From: Corynebacterium stationis
Lineage (GTDB): Bacteria; Actinomycetota; Actinomycetes; Mycobacteriales; Mycobacteriaceae
NCBI RefSeq assembly: GCF_001941345.1
Contig: NZ_CP009251.1
Span: forward strand, 930,001-994,000
Direction of reading: 5' to 3'
DNA: 64,000 nt
The position numbers were made by a program, and so were the translations under genes. Positions 19,660-29,849 of the stretch are shown one piece after another (the first letter of the stretch is position 1; the number at the start of each line of letters is the position of its first letter). Under the pieces are notes generated by a model. That model saw nothing but the letters and a program-made list of their open reading frames with translations, did no database searches and was not told the origin of the DNA.

Positions 19660-19749
19660 TCAACGCATGTGCAATAACGCGGTGTGGTGTACGTGCTGCG
19701 CTTGCACAGGGCCGCATTTTAACTAAACAAGGATTTGAAGGAGACCATG

Positions 19750-20475
19750 ATGAAACTGGAACCGAAGAAGCAGCAGGTGCTGTTAGAACTCTCACGCACG
19801 ATGCGTCTAAACGCCGTTGGCGCGCAGGCACCAGAATTAGCCGAGAAGGCTGATTTAGAAAAGGCTGAAACTGAGCACAAGCGTGCACTTGATGCTGCTG
19901 CCGCAGCGCAGATGGCTGTCGACGATGTGGAAAATGACATCCTGCGCATCCAGTCTGATGAGCGCAAGCTGCGCAAGCGAGAGCGCGACGACAAAGCGCA
20001 GCTGTCCGCTGCTACCGATCCTGATGTGCGCCGCGAATTAGAACATGACCGTTATGCAGCTAAGTCCCGCATTGCGGATTTGATGAGCGAATTACAAGAA
20101 GCGCACAACGAAATCCACGCCCTGCGCAATAACCGCGACGTGCATGGCGCACGCGTGGATGAAGCAGCACGCAAGGTTGAAACCGCGCGACGCGCATTTG
20201 AAGCAGCACAGGAAGGAGTTCCTGTCGAACCAGAACGTGATATTGACCGTGAAATCGCCGAGTTGCGCGCACAGTTAGATGACGATGTCTTGGCTGAATT
20301 TGAGCGTCAGCGCTTGGAAAATGGCGTCGGTGTTGAAGCATTCAAGGCAGAGAAGACCTGTGGTTCCTGCTCGATGGTGCTGCCACCAGCGGAGCGCGCT
20401 GCCATTTTGAATGCGCCCAAAAATGAGATGCCGCAGTGCTCTGACTGTGGTTCCTATTTGGTTCGACCTGCCTAA
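19750..20475 (+). CDS. Coiled-coil protein with C4 zinc ribbon
   Basis: 241 residues. Residues 1-170 are a long helical coiled coil rich in Glu/Lys/Arg/Ala. The C-terminal zinc ribbon has the pairs CGSC and CSDC separated by about 30 residues. This is the conserved actinobacterial family (Pfam zf-RING_7 type) next to RNase H genes; function unknown, possibly nucleic-acid binding. ATG ATG occurs at 19747/19750; 19750 is preferred as it gives 6 nt from GGAG at 19740-19743. Confidence 0.88.
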   Translation: MKLEPKKQQVLLELSRTMRLNAVGAQAPELAEKADLEKAETEHKRALDAAAAAQMAVDDVENDILRIQSDERKLRKRERDDKAQLSAATDPDVRRELEHDRYAAKSRIADLMSELQEAHNEIHALRNNRDVHGARVDEAARKVETARRAFEAAQEGVPVEPERDIDREIAELRAQLDDDVLAEFERQRLENGVGVEAFKAEKTCGSCSMVLPPAERAAILNAPKNEMPQCSDCGSYLVRPA

Positions 20476-20539
20476 AGGCACCTCGTCGCACACTTGGTGC
20501 GGCATGCGTCGCCAGAGAAATATTTAAGGATTGAATTTA

Positions 20540-21724
20540 GTGAAGGTCATTATCTACGCAGACGGCGGCTCCCGCGGCAACCCCGGCGTTGCCGGTTCCG
20601 GCATCGTTATCTACGCAGCTGACGGTTCGACGATCCTCGATGAGATCGCCTACGTCGTGGGCAAAAAGTCCACCAATAATGTTGCCGAGTACTACGGGCT
20701 ACTACGAGGGGTTGAACGCGCAAAAGAACTGGGAGCCACCGAGGTGGAGTTTTACATGGACTCCAAGCTTGTGGTGGAACAAATCAATGGCCGCTGGAAA
20801 ATTAAACATCCAGATATGCAAAAGCTGGCGCTTGAGGCGAAAAAGGTCATCAACTCCTTCGATTCCTTCACCCTTGACTGGGTAGCGCGTGCCAAAAACT
20901 CTGTCGCCGATAAATTATCCAATGACGCCATGGACGCCTGCGCTGCGGGCCACCCAGTCGGCATCGTGCGCGACAAGGAAGAAGTGTCGCAAGAGGTTGA
21001 GGCGGCACCTGCGGTAGAAGCTGGTGTGAACGCGACTGCGGAGCGCACAGCGGAGCAGTCCTCGACGCTGGATCCGAATGATTGGATGGGAGACCGCGGA
21101 GATATCACCCGCTTTGTGCTGTTGCGCCATGGGCAGACACAGATGAGCGTCGACAAGCAATACTCGGGTCACACGGATGTCGAATTGACCGAGCATGGGC
21201 AAAAACAAGCCCTTGCGGCAGCCCAGATGCTGGCCAGTCGCGGTATTAAATTCGATGCTATTGTCGCATCCCCGTTGGCCCGTTGCCAGCAGACTGCGAA
21301 GGCAGCGGCGCAAGCATTGGGCATTGACGAGATTGAAACTATCGAAGACCTTATTGAGTTGGACTTTGGACAGTGGGAAGGCGAATCTTTCCACGCGGTG
21401 GATAAACACGACGGGCGTCGGTTGCAAGAATGGATGAACGATAGCTCAGTCGAATGCCCTGATGGTGAATCCTTACAGCAGCTGCACCGGCGTGTGCGCC
21501 AAGTACGCCAGCAACTACAAAAGCGCTATCCCGGCAAGACCTTGCTGGTGGTTACCCACGTGAACCCTATTAAATCCTTTATTCGGCAGGCACTCGATGG
21601 CAACGCTGCGGTGTTCGAGAAGGTATTTTTGGGGTTGGCATCGATTAGCGATGTGGAATTTTGGCCCGATGGATCCCTTGTACGCTGCGTAAATGATATT
21701 GGGCACCTGGGTGCGCTAGAATAA
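20540..21724 (+). CDS. Bifunctional RNase HI / histidine phosphatase fusion
   Basis: 394 residues. The N-terminal RNase HI domain (1-145) has catalytic acids in YADGGSRGNPG, NVAEYYG, YMDSKLVVEQ and VADKLSND. The C-terminal phosphoglycerate-mutase/acid phosphatase domain starts LLRHGQT near 200 and has the second His in VVTHVNPIKS. The layout matches M. tuberculosis Rv2228c, in which RNase H and acid phosphatase (CobC-like) activities are fused. GTG at 20540 is chosen because the protein then starts directly at the family's first strand; TTG at 20531 is the alternative. rnpB follows within 10 nt. Confidence 0.93.
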   Translation: MKVIIYADGGSRGNPGVAGSGIVIYAADGSTILDEIAYVVGKKSTNNVAEYYGLLRGVERAKELGATEVEFYMDSKLVVEQINGRWKIKHPDMQKLALEAKKVINSFDSFTLDWVARAKNSVADKLSNDAMDACAAGHPVGIVRDKEEVSQEVEAAPAVEAGVNATAERTAEQSSTLDPNDWMGDRGDITRFVLLRHGQTQMSVDKQYSGHTDVELTEHGQKQALAAAQMLASRGIKFDAIVASPLARCQQTAKAAAQALGIDEIETIEDLIELDFGQWEGESFHAVDKHDGRRLQEWMNDSSVECPDGESLQQLHRRVRQVRQQLQKRYPGKTLLVVTHVNPIKSFIRQALDGNAAVFEKVFLGLASISDVEFWPDGSLVRCVNDIGHLGALE

Positions 21725-21727
21725 TTT

Positions 21728-22145
<418 letters not shown>

Positions 22146-22220
22146 TCTTATACTTTTTCTTCTCTTTCGCTTTTTGCTTTTGCCCCGCGAAAGTAGGAAA
22201 TTCTGGAACAATGGGACAGC

Positions 22221-23621
22221 ATGAAGTTATATGCTGCGCACCTCGATTTAAGCTCCATCGCCAACGAGTTTAAAATCCCTCTGGCCTTTGACAACAGTGT
22301 TACTGATGCAGCGGCGCATGCGCACGATAGGTTCTCTGCGCTGCGTAAAGATATGCGTGATATACCCCTGGTGACCATTGATCCAAAAGGTTCGATGGAC
22401 TTAGACCAGGCCGTCTTTATAGATAAACCAGCGAGTGGGGCAGGCTATATCGTCTCCTACGCCATCGCGGATGTTGCCGCGTTCGTCGAACCCGGCGGGG
22501 TCATTGAGCGTGAGTCTTTAAGTCGCGGACAAACTATTTATCTGCCCGCGGAGCCGGCACGCCTGCATCCACCGGAGCTTTCTGAAGGGGAAGCATCGTT
22601 GCTTCCTGGTGTTGACCGTCCCGCAGTGATGTGGACTTTTCACCTCGATGCAGCCGGTGAGGTAGAAAATTTTCATGCAGAACGCGCGCTGGTGCGCTCG
22701 CGTGCGCGCCTAGACTATGAGCAGACCCACCAAGATTTAATGAAAGGTCAGCTGCATTCTTCCATCGCCTTGTTGCCGGAGGTGGGTAAATTACGTCAGG
22801 CATCCTCTTTGCGCAGGCACGCGATTTCCTTGCGGTTGCCATCGCAAAGCGTTGAGCTTAACGATGACGGACAATACGAATTAATAATCGAGCCTCGCCA
22901 TGAAATCATGGACTACAACTCAGAGATCTCACTGCTTACGGGCATGTGCGCGGGCCAACTCATGGCTGAACACGGCGTTGGTTTCTTGCGTACGCTGCCT
23001 GCGGCAACGCCGGAAGCAGAGGGGGAATTTCGCCGCGGTATTGCAGCATTAGGCTACGACATCGGCGAGCACAGCATCACGGAATTTTTGCTCTCGATTA
23101 ATGCCGACGAACCCCGCGGTATGGCGGCGATGCGCCTTGCACAAAGGTTGCTGCGCGGGGCCGATTATGTGTGGCTCGGGGAGGGGGAAGCGGAAATCCA
23201 TGCGGGCATCGGCGGCTACTATGCCCACGTCACCGCGCCACTGCGCCGATTAGTAGACCGCTTTGGCTCTGAGGTGTGTCTCGCGTTGTGCGCTGGTGAA
23301 GAGATTCCACAGTGGGTTGCGGACAAAGCCGACGAAGTTATTTCCTCGATGCGGCGAAGTTCGCAGCTAGCATCGCAGGTGGAAAAGGCCGTGCTGAACT
23401 GGCTGGAAGCCCGCGTCCTGCAACCCTGGGTCGGACACAACTTTGAAGCTGTGGTGCTTAGCGCGGATCAGGAAAAGAACAAGGCGTCCGCGTTTCTCAC
23501 CCAGCCGCCAGTGCTTGCCGATGTCGTGGGCGCCCCGCCCGAGGGCCACAGCGTCCACGTGTCACTGATTACTGCCGATCCCGATGCCCGCGAGGTGAAA
23601 TTCGCGTGGCCTGCTGATTAA
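22221..23621 (+). CDS. RNB-domain ribonuclease (RNase II/R family)
   Basis: 466 residues, shorter than RNase II or RNase R (about 640-810). The RNB catalytic core has the Asp cluster DPKGSMDLDQA near residue 55 and ADVAAFVEPGG near 85, with HVTAPLRRLVDRF near 335. No N-terminal cold-shock domains are visible, and only a short beta-rich domain follows the RNB core. It is predicted to be a 3'-5' exoribonuclease. Located just after rnpB on the same strand and convergent with the galactokinase-like gene. Confidence 0.9.
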   Translation: MKLYAAHLDLSSIANEFKIPLAFDNSVTDAAAHAHDRFSALRKDMRDIPLVTIDPKGSMDLDQAVFIDKPASGAGYIVSYAIADVAAFVEPGGVIERESLSRGQTIYLPAEPARLHPPELSEGEASLLPGVDRPAVMWTFHLDAAGEVENFHAERALVRSRARLDYEQTHQDLMKGQLHSSIALLPEVGKLRQASSLRRHAISLRLPSQSVELNDDGQYELIIEPRHEIMDYNSEISLLTGMCAGQLMAEHGVGFLRTLPAATPEAEGEFRRGIAALGYDIGEHSITEFLLSINADEPRGMAAMRLAQRLLRGADYVWLGEGEAEIHAGIGGYYAHVTAPLRRLVDRFGSEVCLALCAGEEIPQWVADKADEVISSMRRSSQLASQVEKAVLNWLEARVLQPWVGHNFEAVVLSADQEKNKASAFLTQPPVLADVVGAPPEGHSVHVSLITADPDAREVKFAWPAD

Positions 23622-23622
23622 G

Positions 23623-24906
23623 CTACTGGGCTGCGGATTCAACCACGGCTTCGGTGCCGTGGACAACGGGAACCACGATAAGCCCATCGGCAGCAAAGTC
23701 AGCGGCGAAATTCTCCGCGCGCTCACTTGGGACAAAAGTCAACACGGCGTTGGACGTGCCAGCTGAGGCCGCGCGTGCTGAGAGCGCGCGCCGGGCAATG
23801 GCTAATTCACCCAGTGCATCCGAGTTGTCGAGACCGTAGTAGGTGCGCAGATCCTGCTGCGAGAGAGCCAAGATAGTGCCAAGATCACTCCACGCACCTG
23901 AACGCAACGCACGTGCGACCTGGTGGGTGCGGGTGGTTTCTGCTTCATAAAAGCGCAGCCATCCGGATGCTTCGGCAATAGTGGGCTGGCCTTTGGAACC
24001 ATGAACCTTGTGCACGGCGTTGAGCCAGTCCAATACCCGCTCTGGAGCATCGGGCAACAGACGCAAAGATTCGGTGCCAAAAGCGTGGCTGGCGTCATCG
24101 ACGAACTGGCGGCGCTGCGCAATGCCTGCGGCCTGGTCAGGAACATCCGCACCCGCGGGGAAGAGCACAAAAGCACGCTGGGCCCCGGAGATAGGCGCGG
24201 CAGCCTTAGTGACCGAATGATCGGCGTAGTCAACGATGCTGACCGAACCTTCTTCGGTGCGCAGTGCCGCAGTATGACGTGCTGGCAAGGAAGGTAGCGA
24301 AGAGAAGGTGTCGACTGCCTGCGTGCAGACTTCTGCAATTCGTGCGCGGGTGGGCGGATCTAGCTCGACGTTTTCCGGCAACATCGCGAGTGCTACTGCG
24401 ACATCGGCAGCTGATAGTGCACCCATGCCGGCATCACGCGGAATATCGCAGACGATCGTAACGTCAGCGCCTGCGGTCTCACGCGAGAGCAGCTGACGGT
24501 TAATCATTGTCCAAATAACTCCGCCGACGCGCGCGGCTAAGCCCCCCTGGGGCAGTGGCGGAACCGTCGGGCGGCCTTGCTCATCGATACCTGGCTGTTG
24601 TTGGGCAAAGCGCTTGGCCAGCTCATCTAGCTCGATAGCGTCATCGGTGTGCTTTTCACCTTCTGGAGTGGTCTCAATGAGACGCACTTGAACTTTGCCA
24701 TCGGTACGAGGGGACACTGCGGCCGCGGCACGCAGCTCTGAAATTCCCATGACCACGATGCCGCCGAAGTGCCCCGCGTGCTCACCTGCAATTGACCATG
24801 TGCCCGGGGCGCTAGCAACCGCCTGCGCAGTATGTCCTGCGTGTGCGGTGTGTGCTTCCTGCGCGCGCGCGGAAGCTAAAGAAGTGGGTGCGGGCCACAT
24901 CGGCAT
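23623..24906 (-). CDS. Galactokinase-like GHMP-family protein with eroded motifs
   Basis: 427 residues. The segment APGTWSIAGEHAGHFGG (33-49) aligns with the galactokinase signature, but Arg/Asn and the Asp-Tyr of the canonical form are missing. The ATP loop is IPRDAGMGALSAADVA in place of P-x-G-x-G-L-S-S-S-A. The rest has the length and helix pattern of GalK. It may have a different substrate or no kinase activity. No galT/galE is adjacent. I recall a similar isolated GalK-like gene in this region of C. glutamicum. ATG follows AAGGAG at 10 nt. Confidence 0.75.
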   Translation of the reverse strand: MPMWPAPTSLASARAQEAHTAHAGHTAQAVASAPGTWSIAGEHAGHFGGIVVMGISELRAAAAVSPRTDGKVQVRLIETTPEGEKHTDDAIELDELAKRFAQQQPGIDEQGRPTVPPLPQGGLAARVGGVIWTMINRQLLSRETAGADVTIVCDIPRDAGMGALSAADVAVALAMLPENVELDPPTRARIAEVCTQAVDTFSSLPSLPARHTAALRTEEGSVSIVDYADHSVTKAAAPISGAQRAFVLFPAGADVPDQAAGIAQRRQFVDDASHAFGTESLRLLPDAPERVLDWLNAVHKVHGSKGQPTIAEASGWLRFYEAETTRTHQVARALRSGAWSDLGTILALSQQDLRTYYGLDNSDALGELAIARRALSARAASAGTSNAVLTFVPSERAENFAADFAADGLIVVPVVHGTEAVVESAAQ

Positions 24907-25076
24907 GCTGATCGGGCTCCTTGCATGTGGGATAAAAAATTACTGGGTCGAGCTAACTACCTTAATAGTTTAGCGGGCGCGATAAATACCGCGGCGGTAG
25001 TGTGGGAAAGCATAAGCCATCAGGTGGCTTTTCTAACAAAGATAACGACCGATAGTTAATTGAGAAGGAGATGCTC

Positions 25077-25289
25077 ATGGCCGCAGAAGGTAGCCAATGG
25101 TACTTTGACCCATCCACCGGTGACGTCTCTCAAGGCAAGCAAGCCGGATGGGAAAACCGCATGGGCCCTTATGATTCTGAATCAGAAGCCCGCTCCGCGC
25201 TCGAAATTGCAGCTGCCCGCAATAAGGCAGCTGATAACGAAGACGACGAAGATGATGACTGGGGCGAAACCCCATCCTGGAAGAAGTAG
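25077..25289 (+). CDS. Small conserved actinobacterial protein (70 aa)
   Basis: The pattern W-Y-F-D-x-S-T-G-D-V, then GWENRMGPYDSESEA, belongs to a small family found across actinobacteria (sometimes labelled SPOR-like or, wrongly, methionine aminopeptidase). The tail is acidic (NEDDEDDDWGE). Function unknown. ATG at 25077 lies 6 nt after AAGGAG; the ATG at 25071 touches the ribosome site. Divergent from the GalK-like gene and convergent, 6 nt apart, with the CYTH-CHAD gene. Confidence 0.82.
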   Translation: MAAEGSQWYFDPSTGDVSQGKQAGWENRMGPYDSESEARSALEIAAARNKAADNEDDEDDDWGETPSWKK

Positions 25290-25295
25290 CGAAAA

Positions 25296-27149
25296 CTACT
25301 TTTCCATCTGTTTCTTTAAAGGTTTGAAGGCTTGCTTGATGTCTTTGATGCAAGCCTCATAATCTTCTAAAGCTTCCAAGCCAATCGCGCGCTCACGCTG
25401 ATACAACAGGCCGTAGCCAAAGGTATCCTCGCCGCGACGACGTGCGGCTTGCGCTAGGTGCAGTAGTTTGTCGCGCGATGTTACAGAATCCTGGAAATCT
25501 CCAAGTACTGACTGCATCTTCTTACAGGCAGCATAAAGCCCCTTGGTTTTCAGCTTGGTAGCAGCACCTGCCGCCTCTGCGGCATAGCGCAGTTTCTTCG
25601 CGGCCTTGCGCATGTCGTGGTAATACTCTTCGCGCTCATGCAGCGTCAGCTCATCATTATGCCAATTCTTGCTCGCTTTCTTATGGCGCTTGAGCAGTTT
25701 CTGGTAGGCCTCATCCAAGTGCGCAGCTAAGACCCGCTCCATCTCCTTGGCAGCCTTTTTAGCCGCTGCTTTGGCCTCAGCCTTTTCTTCCGTCTCAGAC
25801 TTCTGCGGCTTTTCGCTTAGCTCTTCAGCTGCTTTATCTTCGTCACCTTCGTGCTCACCATCGGCCTCGAGAGCTTCAGGTGTCTCGAGTGCCTCGGGGG
25901 TCTCGGGAGCTGAAGGAACCACTGAGTCGGTGTCTTCGGAGGCGGCATCAACCAAAGGAGATTCAGAATCTTGCTCAGATTCAGGCGCAGCCGTTTCAAG
26001 AGGAGGGTGCGCTAAAAGCTCATCGAGGGAGTCGAGCAATTCCAGGTAGCGCTCGGAATCAAGGGCGGCTACAGCCTTGCGGTGTGCGCGGGTGTACTCG
26101 CGGCCCATATCGTTGGCGATGTGGTTGCGGGTGTTTTCATCTAAAGTATCGGAATCTTCAGCGGCAAGAAGCGACTGCCAGCGCTGGTCAACAACTTCCG
26201 CATCACGGGCAAGACCAAGGATGCTTGCGAGCAACTTCAATTCGGCTTCAATGTGCGCAATCTTGTCGCCACTAATGACACCGTGGAAAGTTTCCATGTG
26301 GCTGCGCAGCTCCCGAGTGGCCACGCGCATTTGGTGGATGGAATCCCACTCATCGGCGCGCACCTTCGGGTCATAGGCCACCAGCTTGTCGCGATTTGCA
26401 GCAAGTGCTTTGACTACTGCTGCAGCCGGGGACTTTTTATCAACGTCGGGTTTCAGAAGCGATGGTGGCAGGGGAGCGTTATTAATCGAATCGCCCAAAG
26501 CCGAAGCGAGTTTGGAAGGTGATGCAGAGACCCGTGCTCCGGCGGCAATAAATTGCTTGGTGGCAGTGCGGATGAAATCGGTACCTTCCTCTGAACCAGG
26601 AAGATCGCCAGCCAATTCAATTTCCCACTCGCGCCAGGAGGTTTGCTTACCACCGGGAAGAAAAGAAAACGCGGTGACATGGTCATCACAAAACTCTGCG
26701 CGGGCAGCACCAGAAGCATCCACTAAGACTTGTTCGGTGCGCTGGTTATCGACTTGCGCAATAGGCTCGACTGGGTGATTACGGATGATACTGCGCACGT
26801 GGGCGAGAAGCTGCGTGGGCACGGTATATACGCCATCAACTGCTTCGCCTAGATCGTGATGAAGTTCCGTGCGACCAGCAGAGCTAGGTAGTTTAATGTG
26901 CCAGCCGTCATCATGCCCACCGGTGCGCCGGCGCAACGTGATCTTGGCGCGGGTTAAACGCAAGTCCTTGGTGTCGTAGTAAATGGCAGACAAAGACTCC
27001 GAACGCGTAGCTCCGATATCCTCAATACCTGGAAGATCGGTCAACACTGGGGTGGGTAAGTCCTGCGAGACGGAAAATTTCGCTTCAACTTCTAAAAACT
27101 TCGAAACTGATTTAGCTGACTTTTCCGTCTTTCCTGGTTGTGCGGACAT
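25296..27149 (-). CDS. CYTH-CHAD domain protein
   Basis: 617 residues. The N-terminal CYTH (triphosphate tunnel) domain begins with the EVEAK signature near residue 20. The first half of the C-terminal CHAD domain begins near 260, with IHQMRVATRELRSH near 295. The CHAD helices are split by a low-complexity acidic insert (about 385-465; Glu/Ala/Pro/Ser-rich), then resume with YYHDMRKAAKKLRYA. CYTH enzymes hydrolyse triphosphates and CHAD domains bind polyphosphate, so a role in polyP metabolism is likely. ATG at 27149 follows GAGGGTGGG; an open frame extends 24 codons upstream. Confidence 0.9.
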   Translation of the reverse strand: MSAQPGKTEKSAKSVSKFLEVEAKFSVSQDLPTPVLTDLPGIEDIGATRSESLSAIYYDTKDLRLTRAKITLRRRTGGHDDGWHIKLPSSAGRTELHHDLGEAVDGVYTVPTQLLAHVRSIIRNHPVEPIAQVDNQRTEQVLVDASGAARAEFCDDHVTAFSFLPGGKQTSWREWEIELAGDLPGSEEGTDFIRTATKQFIAAGARVSASPSKLASALGDSINNAPLPPSLLKPDVDKKSPAAAVVKALAANRDKLVAYDPKVRADEWDSIHQMRVATRELRSHMETFHGVISGDKIAHIEAELKLLASILGLARDAEVVDQRWQSLLAAEDSDTLDENTRNHIANDMGREYTRAHRKAVAALDSERYLELLDSLDELLAHPPLETAAPESEQDSESPLVDAASEDTDSVVPSAPETPEALETPEALEADGEHEGDEDKAAEELSEKPQKSETEEKAEAKAAAKKAAKEMERVLAAHLDEAYQKLLKRHKKASKNWHNDELTLHEREEYYHDMRKAAKKLRYAAEAAGAATKLKTKGLYAACKKMQSVLGDFQDSVTSRDKLLHLAQAARRRGEDTFGYGLLYQRERAIGLEALEDYEACIKDIKQAFKPLKKQMEK

Positions 27150-27257
27150 TGACCCACCCTCTGCTATAAATGCGCTGTTGTAATAGACGTGCTTTCTTTT
27201 ACCAACCTTACCGTGTCTCATCCCAACTGGCTGGGCGAAGAAAGCTGAAGCGAAAGC

Positions 27258-28367
27258 TTAGGAAGCAAGCTGATTGCGGCTGGTACGAATGCCAGATTTA
27301 TCACCGCCAAGGTGCAAGCGCTCTGCGGCATCGACACCATCGATAATGCCGCGCATGTGGTTCATCGAGAGATTCATGCTCGACAAATTAGGGAAGAGGT
27401 CTTGGAGGGCTTCTTCTGCATTGGTTTGGCGGCGCGCCAGCGCAGGAAGTGCCCGGGAGGTGATTTCATATTGGCGCTTGTCAGAGCTTTCCTGCTCATC
27501 CCGAGTGCTGTTATTAGTACTTTCCTGGTGTTGTTGTGCAGCGGCAATGTTGGCCTCATGCAGCAACTCATGAATCTTGCCGGCATAGGCCAACATGAAG
27601 CTGCGCCGATAGGAAGCAGTTTGGCCCTCTTCGGCGGCAAGCTTGGCGCCTTCAGAGTTGGTCATAAACCAGGCCCGCTGGCGATTAAGCGAAGAGAAAA
27701 GATCGACGATGTGCTCAGCATCATCGCGGGTCGCCATGACAGTGCAAATACCCAGATCTGATAGCAGCACGGCTGTTCCGCCATTGGCGCAAGCTACTGA
27801 TGACAGAAGTGACATTTGATGTTTGACCCAGGGCGCAGCAATACGCACGCGCACAGCGACGACTTCTTCGGCGGAAGTTTCTAGCTCATCTAAGACTTGG
27901 TCAATGCGATATTGCTGACGCAGATTCTGCGCCTTCGCAATGAGCGCATCTGCTTCATCTTCAAAATGGGTGGACTCGGCCTTCGCTAATAAGCCCTGAA
28001 TCTTGTCATGCATCTTCTTTTGCTTCGGGTCGCTAAATTGCGGTTCAGCGGAGGAGACCACCTCGGCATCGCGTAGAAAAGGCAGCCGGTAAAGCTTATC
28101 CATCCACGCGTGAATCGTGCGCGGCTTTAACGTGGTGGCTAAAGACAAATCGAAGTCGCTGGGACGGTAACTCAGCCAGGCGTAGCGGATTTTCCCAATC
28201 CCAATGCGCGCGGGGATTTGGGGTGCGGCTTTTTCTAACACGGCCGCTACTGCAGGGCCTAAAACGTGTTGTAAGTCCAGTGGCATCCAGCCACGTTGAG
28301 CTACGGTAATAATGTCGTGGATGAAGGCACGTACTAAATGCGGGTCTAAATGGTGCAGGCGGTTCAT
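27258..28367 (-). CDS. DUF2786-domain protein
   Basis: 369 residues. The DUF2786 helix-rich segment is at about 130-172 (KMHDKIQGLLAKAES then AQNLRQQYRID). The remainder is predicted globular with no transmembrane segment or enzymatic motif that I recognise. DUF2786 proteins occur in phages and actinobacteria; function unknown. It is divergent from glnA2 with about 130 bp between. Confidence 0.8.
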   Translation of the reverse strand: MNRLHHLDPHLVRAFIHDIITVAQRGWMPLDLQHVLGPAVAAVLEKAAPQIPARIGIGKIRYAWLSYRPSDFDLSLATTLKPRTIHAWMDKLYRLPFLRDAEVVSSAEPQFSDPKQKKMHDKIQGLLAKAESTHFEDEADALIAKAQNLRQQYRIDQVLDELETSAEEVVAVRVRIAAPWVKHQMSLLSSVACANGGTAVLLSDLGICTVMATRDDAEHIVDLFSSLNRQRAWFMTNSEGAKLAAEEGQTASYRRSFMLAYAGKIHELLHEANIAAAQQHQESTNNSTRDEQESSDKRQYEITSRALPALARRQTNAEEALQDLFPNLSSMNLSMNHMRGIIDGVDAAERLHLGGDKSGIRTSRNQLAS

Positions 28368-28496
28368 AGTAAAATTCCTTTACTTTTAAAACGTTGGGTC
28401 AATCTATTTAGACTGCGCACATTCTTTAAAGGTTCACCAAACTCTTTCGGGGTTTTACGTCACCTCGGGTGGGTAGTTTCTACTAAGGTCAAAACT

Positions 28497-29834
28497 ATGA
28501 GTAGCCAACACGAATTCGTCCTGCGCACCGTTGAAGAACGCGATATTCGCTTCATTCGATTGTGGTTTACAGATCTCATGGGCGGATTGAAATCGGTGGT
28601 AATGAGCCCATCGGAGCTGGAATCAGCTTTCGATGAAGGCGTGGGCTTTGACGGCTCTTCCATTGAGGGCTTCTCACGGATTTCGGAATCGGACAATATT
28701 GCGATGCCAGATCCGTCGACTTTCCAGGTCCTGCCCTTTGAACAAGAAGTACCGGATATGCAGGCAGCCCGGATGTTTTGTGATGTGGTCATGCCGGATG
28801 GCCAGCCTTCCTTGATCGACCCGCGCCATATTTTGCGCCGGCAAGTCCAGGCCGCGGCAGGCGATGGGTTTACGTGCATGGCATCACCGGAGATTGAGTT
28901 CTTCCTTCTCAAGCAGACCATTGATATTGAAGATTTGCAGCCCACCGATAACGGCGGCTACTTTGACCAGGCAACCTACAATGATGTGCCGCTGTTTCGT
29001 CGAGAAGCAATCTTAGCGCTGGAATCGATGGGGATTGCGACAGAGTTCTCGCACCATGAAACAGCGCCTGGGCAACAAGAAATCGACCTGCGCCATGCCG
29101 ATGTCATGACCATGGCCGATAACATCATGACCTTTCGCTACATCATCAAGCAGGTAGCAGTACGTCAAGGGGTAAGTGCGACCTTTATGCCTAAGCCTTT
29201 TGAACAGTGGTCTGGTTCCGGCATGCACACCCACCTGTCGCTATTTGAAGGCGAATCCAATGCCTTCCACGATCCAGATGATGAATTTTCTTTGTCTGAA
29301 ACCGCCAAGCAATTTATCGCGGGCATTTTGGAGCACGCCCCGGAATTCACGGCGATTACCAATCAGTGGTCGAATTCCTACAAGCGCCTGCAATTTGGCA
29401 ATGAGGCTCCGGGGGCAGCGACCTGGGGAGTCTCAAACCGTTCGGCGATGGTACGGGTTCCTACCTACCGCCTGGGCAAAGAAGAATCTCGCCGCGTGGA
29501 AATTCGCTCCGTTGACGCGGGCGTAAACCCTTATTTGGGCTACGCAGTGCTGCTGGCAGCCGGGCTCAAAGGCATTCGCGAAGGCTATGAATTAGGCGAT
29601 CCAGCTGAAGACGATGTGCATTCACTGACCCGCCGTGAACGCCGCGCGATGGGGTATAAGGATCTGCCCACCTCGTTAGACCACAGTTTGCGCATGCTGG
29701 AAGGCTCGGACTTTGTGGCTGAGGTTCTCGGTGAGCACGTCTTTGAATTCTTCCTGCGCACCAAATGGGATGAGTGGCATAGCTACCAAAAGCAGATCAC
29801 CAAATATGAATTGGCTAATAACCTCAATCTTTAA
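28497..29834 (+). CDS. glnA2: Type I glutamine synthetase GlnA2
   Basis: 445 residues. GS signatures are FDGSSIEGF near 50, the ATP/Glu region KPFEQWSGSGMHTHLSLF near 235, and NRSAMVRVP near 315. It is shorter than GlnA1 and lacks the NLYDL-type adenylylation tyrosine, like C. glutamicum GlnA2, whose role is minor and unclear (it could be a gamma-glutamyl ligase for other amines). ATG at 28497 is selected by homology; the frame is open 49 codons upstream. glnE follows after 15 nt, so they form an operon. Confidence 0.93.
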   Translation: MSSQHEFVLRTVEERDIRFIRLWFTDLMGGLKSVVMSPSELESAFDEGVGFDGSSIEGFSRISESDNIAMPDPSTFQVLPFEQEVPDMQAARMFCDVVMPDGQPSLIDPRHILRRQVQAAAGDGFTCMASPEIEFFLLKQTIDIEDLQPTDNGGYFDQATYNDVPLFRREAILALESMGIATEFSHHETAPGQQEIDLRHADVMTMADNIMTFRYIIKQVAVRQGVSATFMPKPFEQWSGSGMHTHLSLFEGESNAFHDPDDEFSLSETAKQFIAGILEHAPEFTAITNQWSNSYKRLQFGNEAPGAATWGVSNRSAMVRVPTYRLGKEESRRVEIRSVDAGVNPYLGYAVLLAAGLKGIREGYELGDPAEDDVHSLTRRERRAMGYKDLPTSLDHSLRMLEGSDFVAEVLGEHVFEFFLRTKWDEWHSYQKQITKYELANNLNL

Positions 29835-29849
29835 AAGGACTATTTTTTA

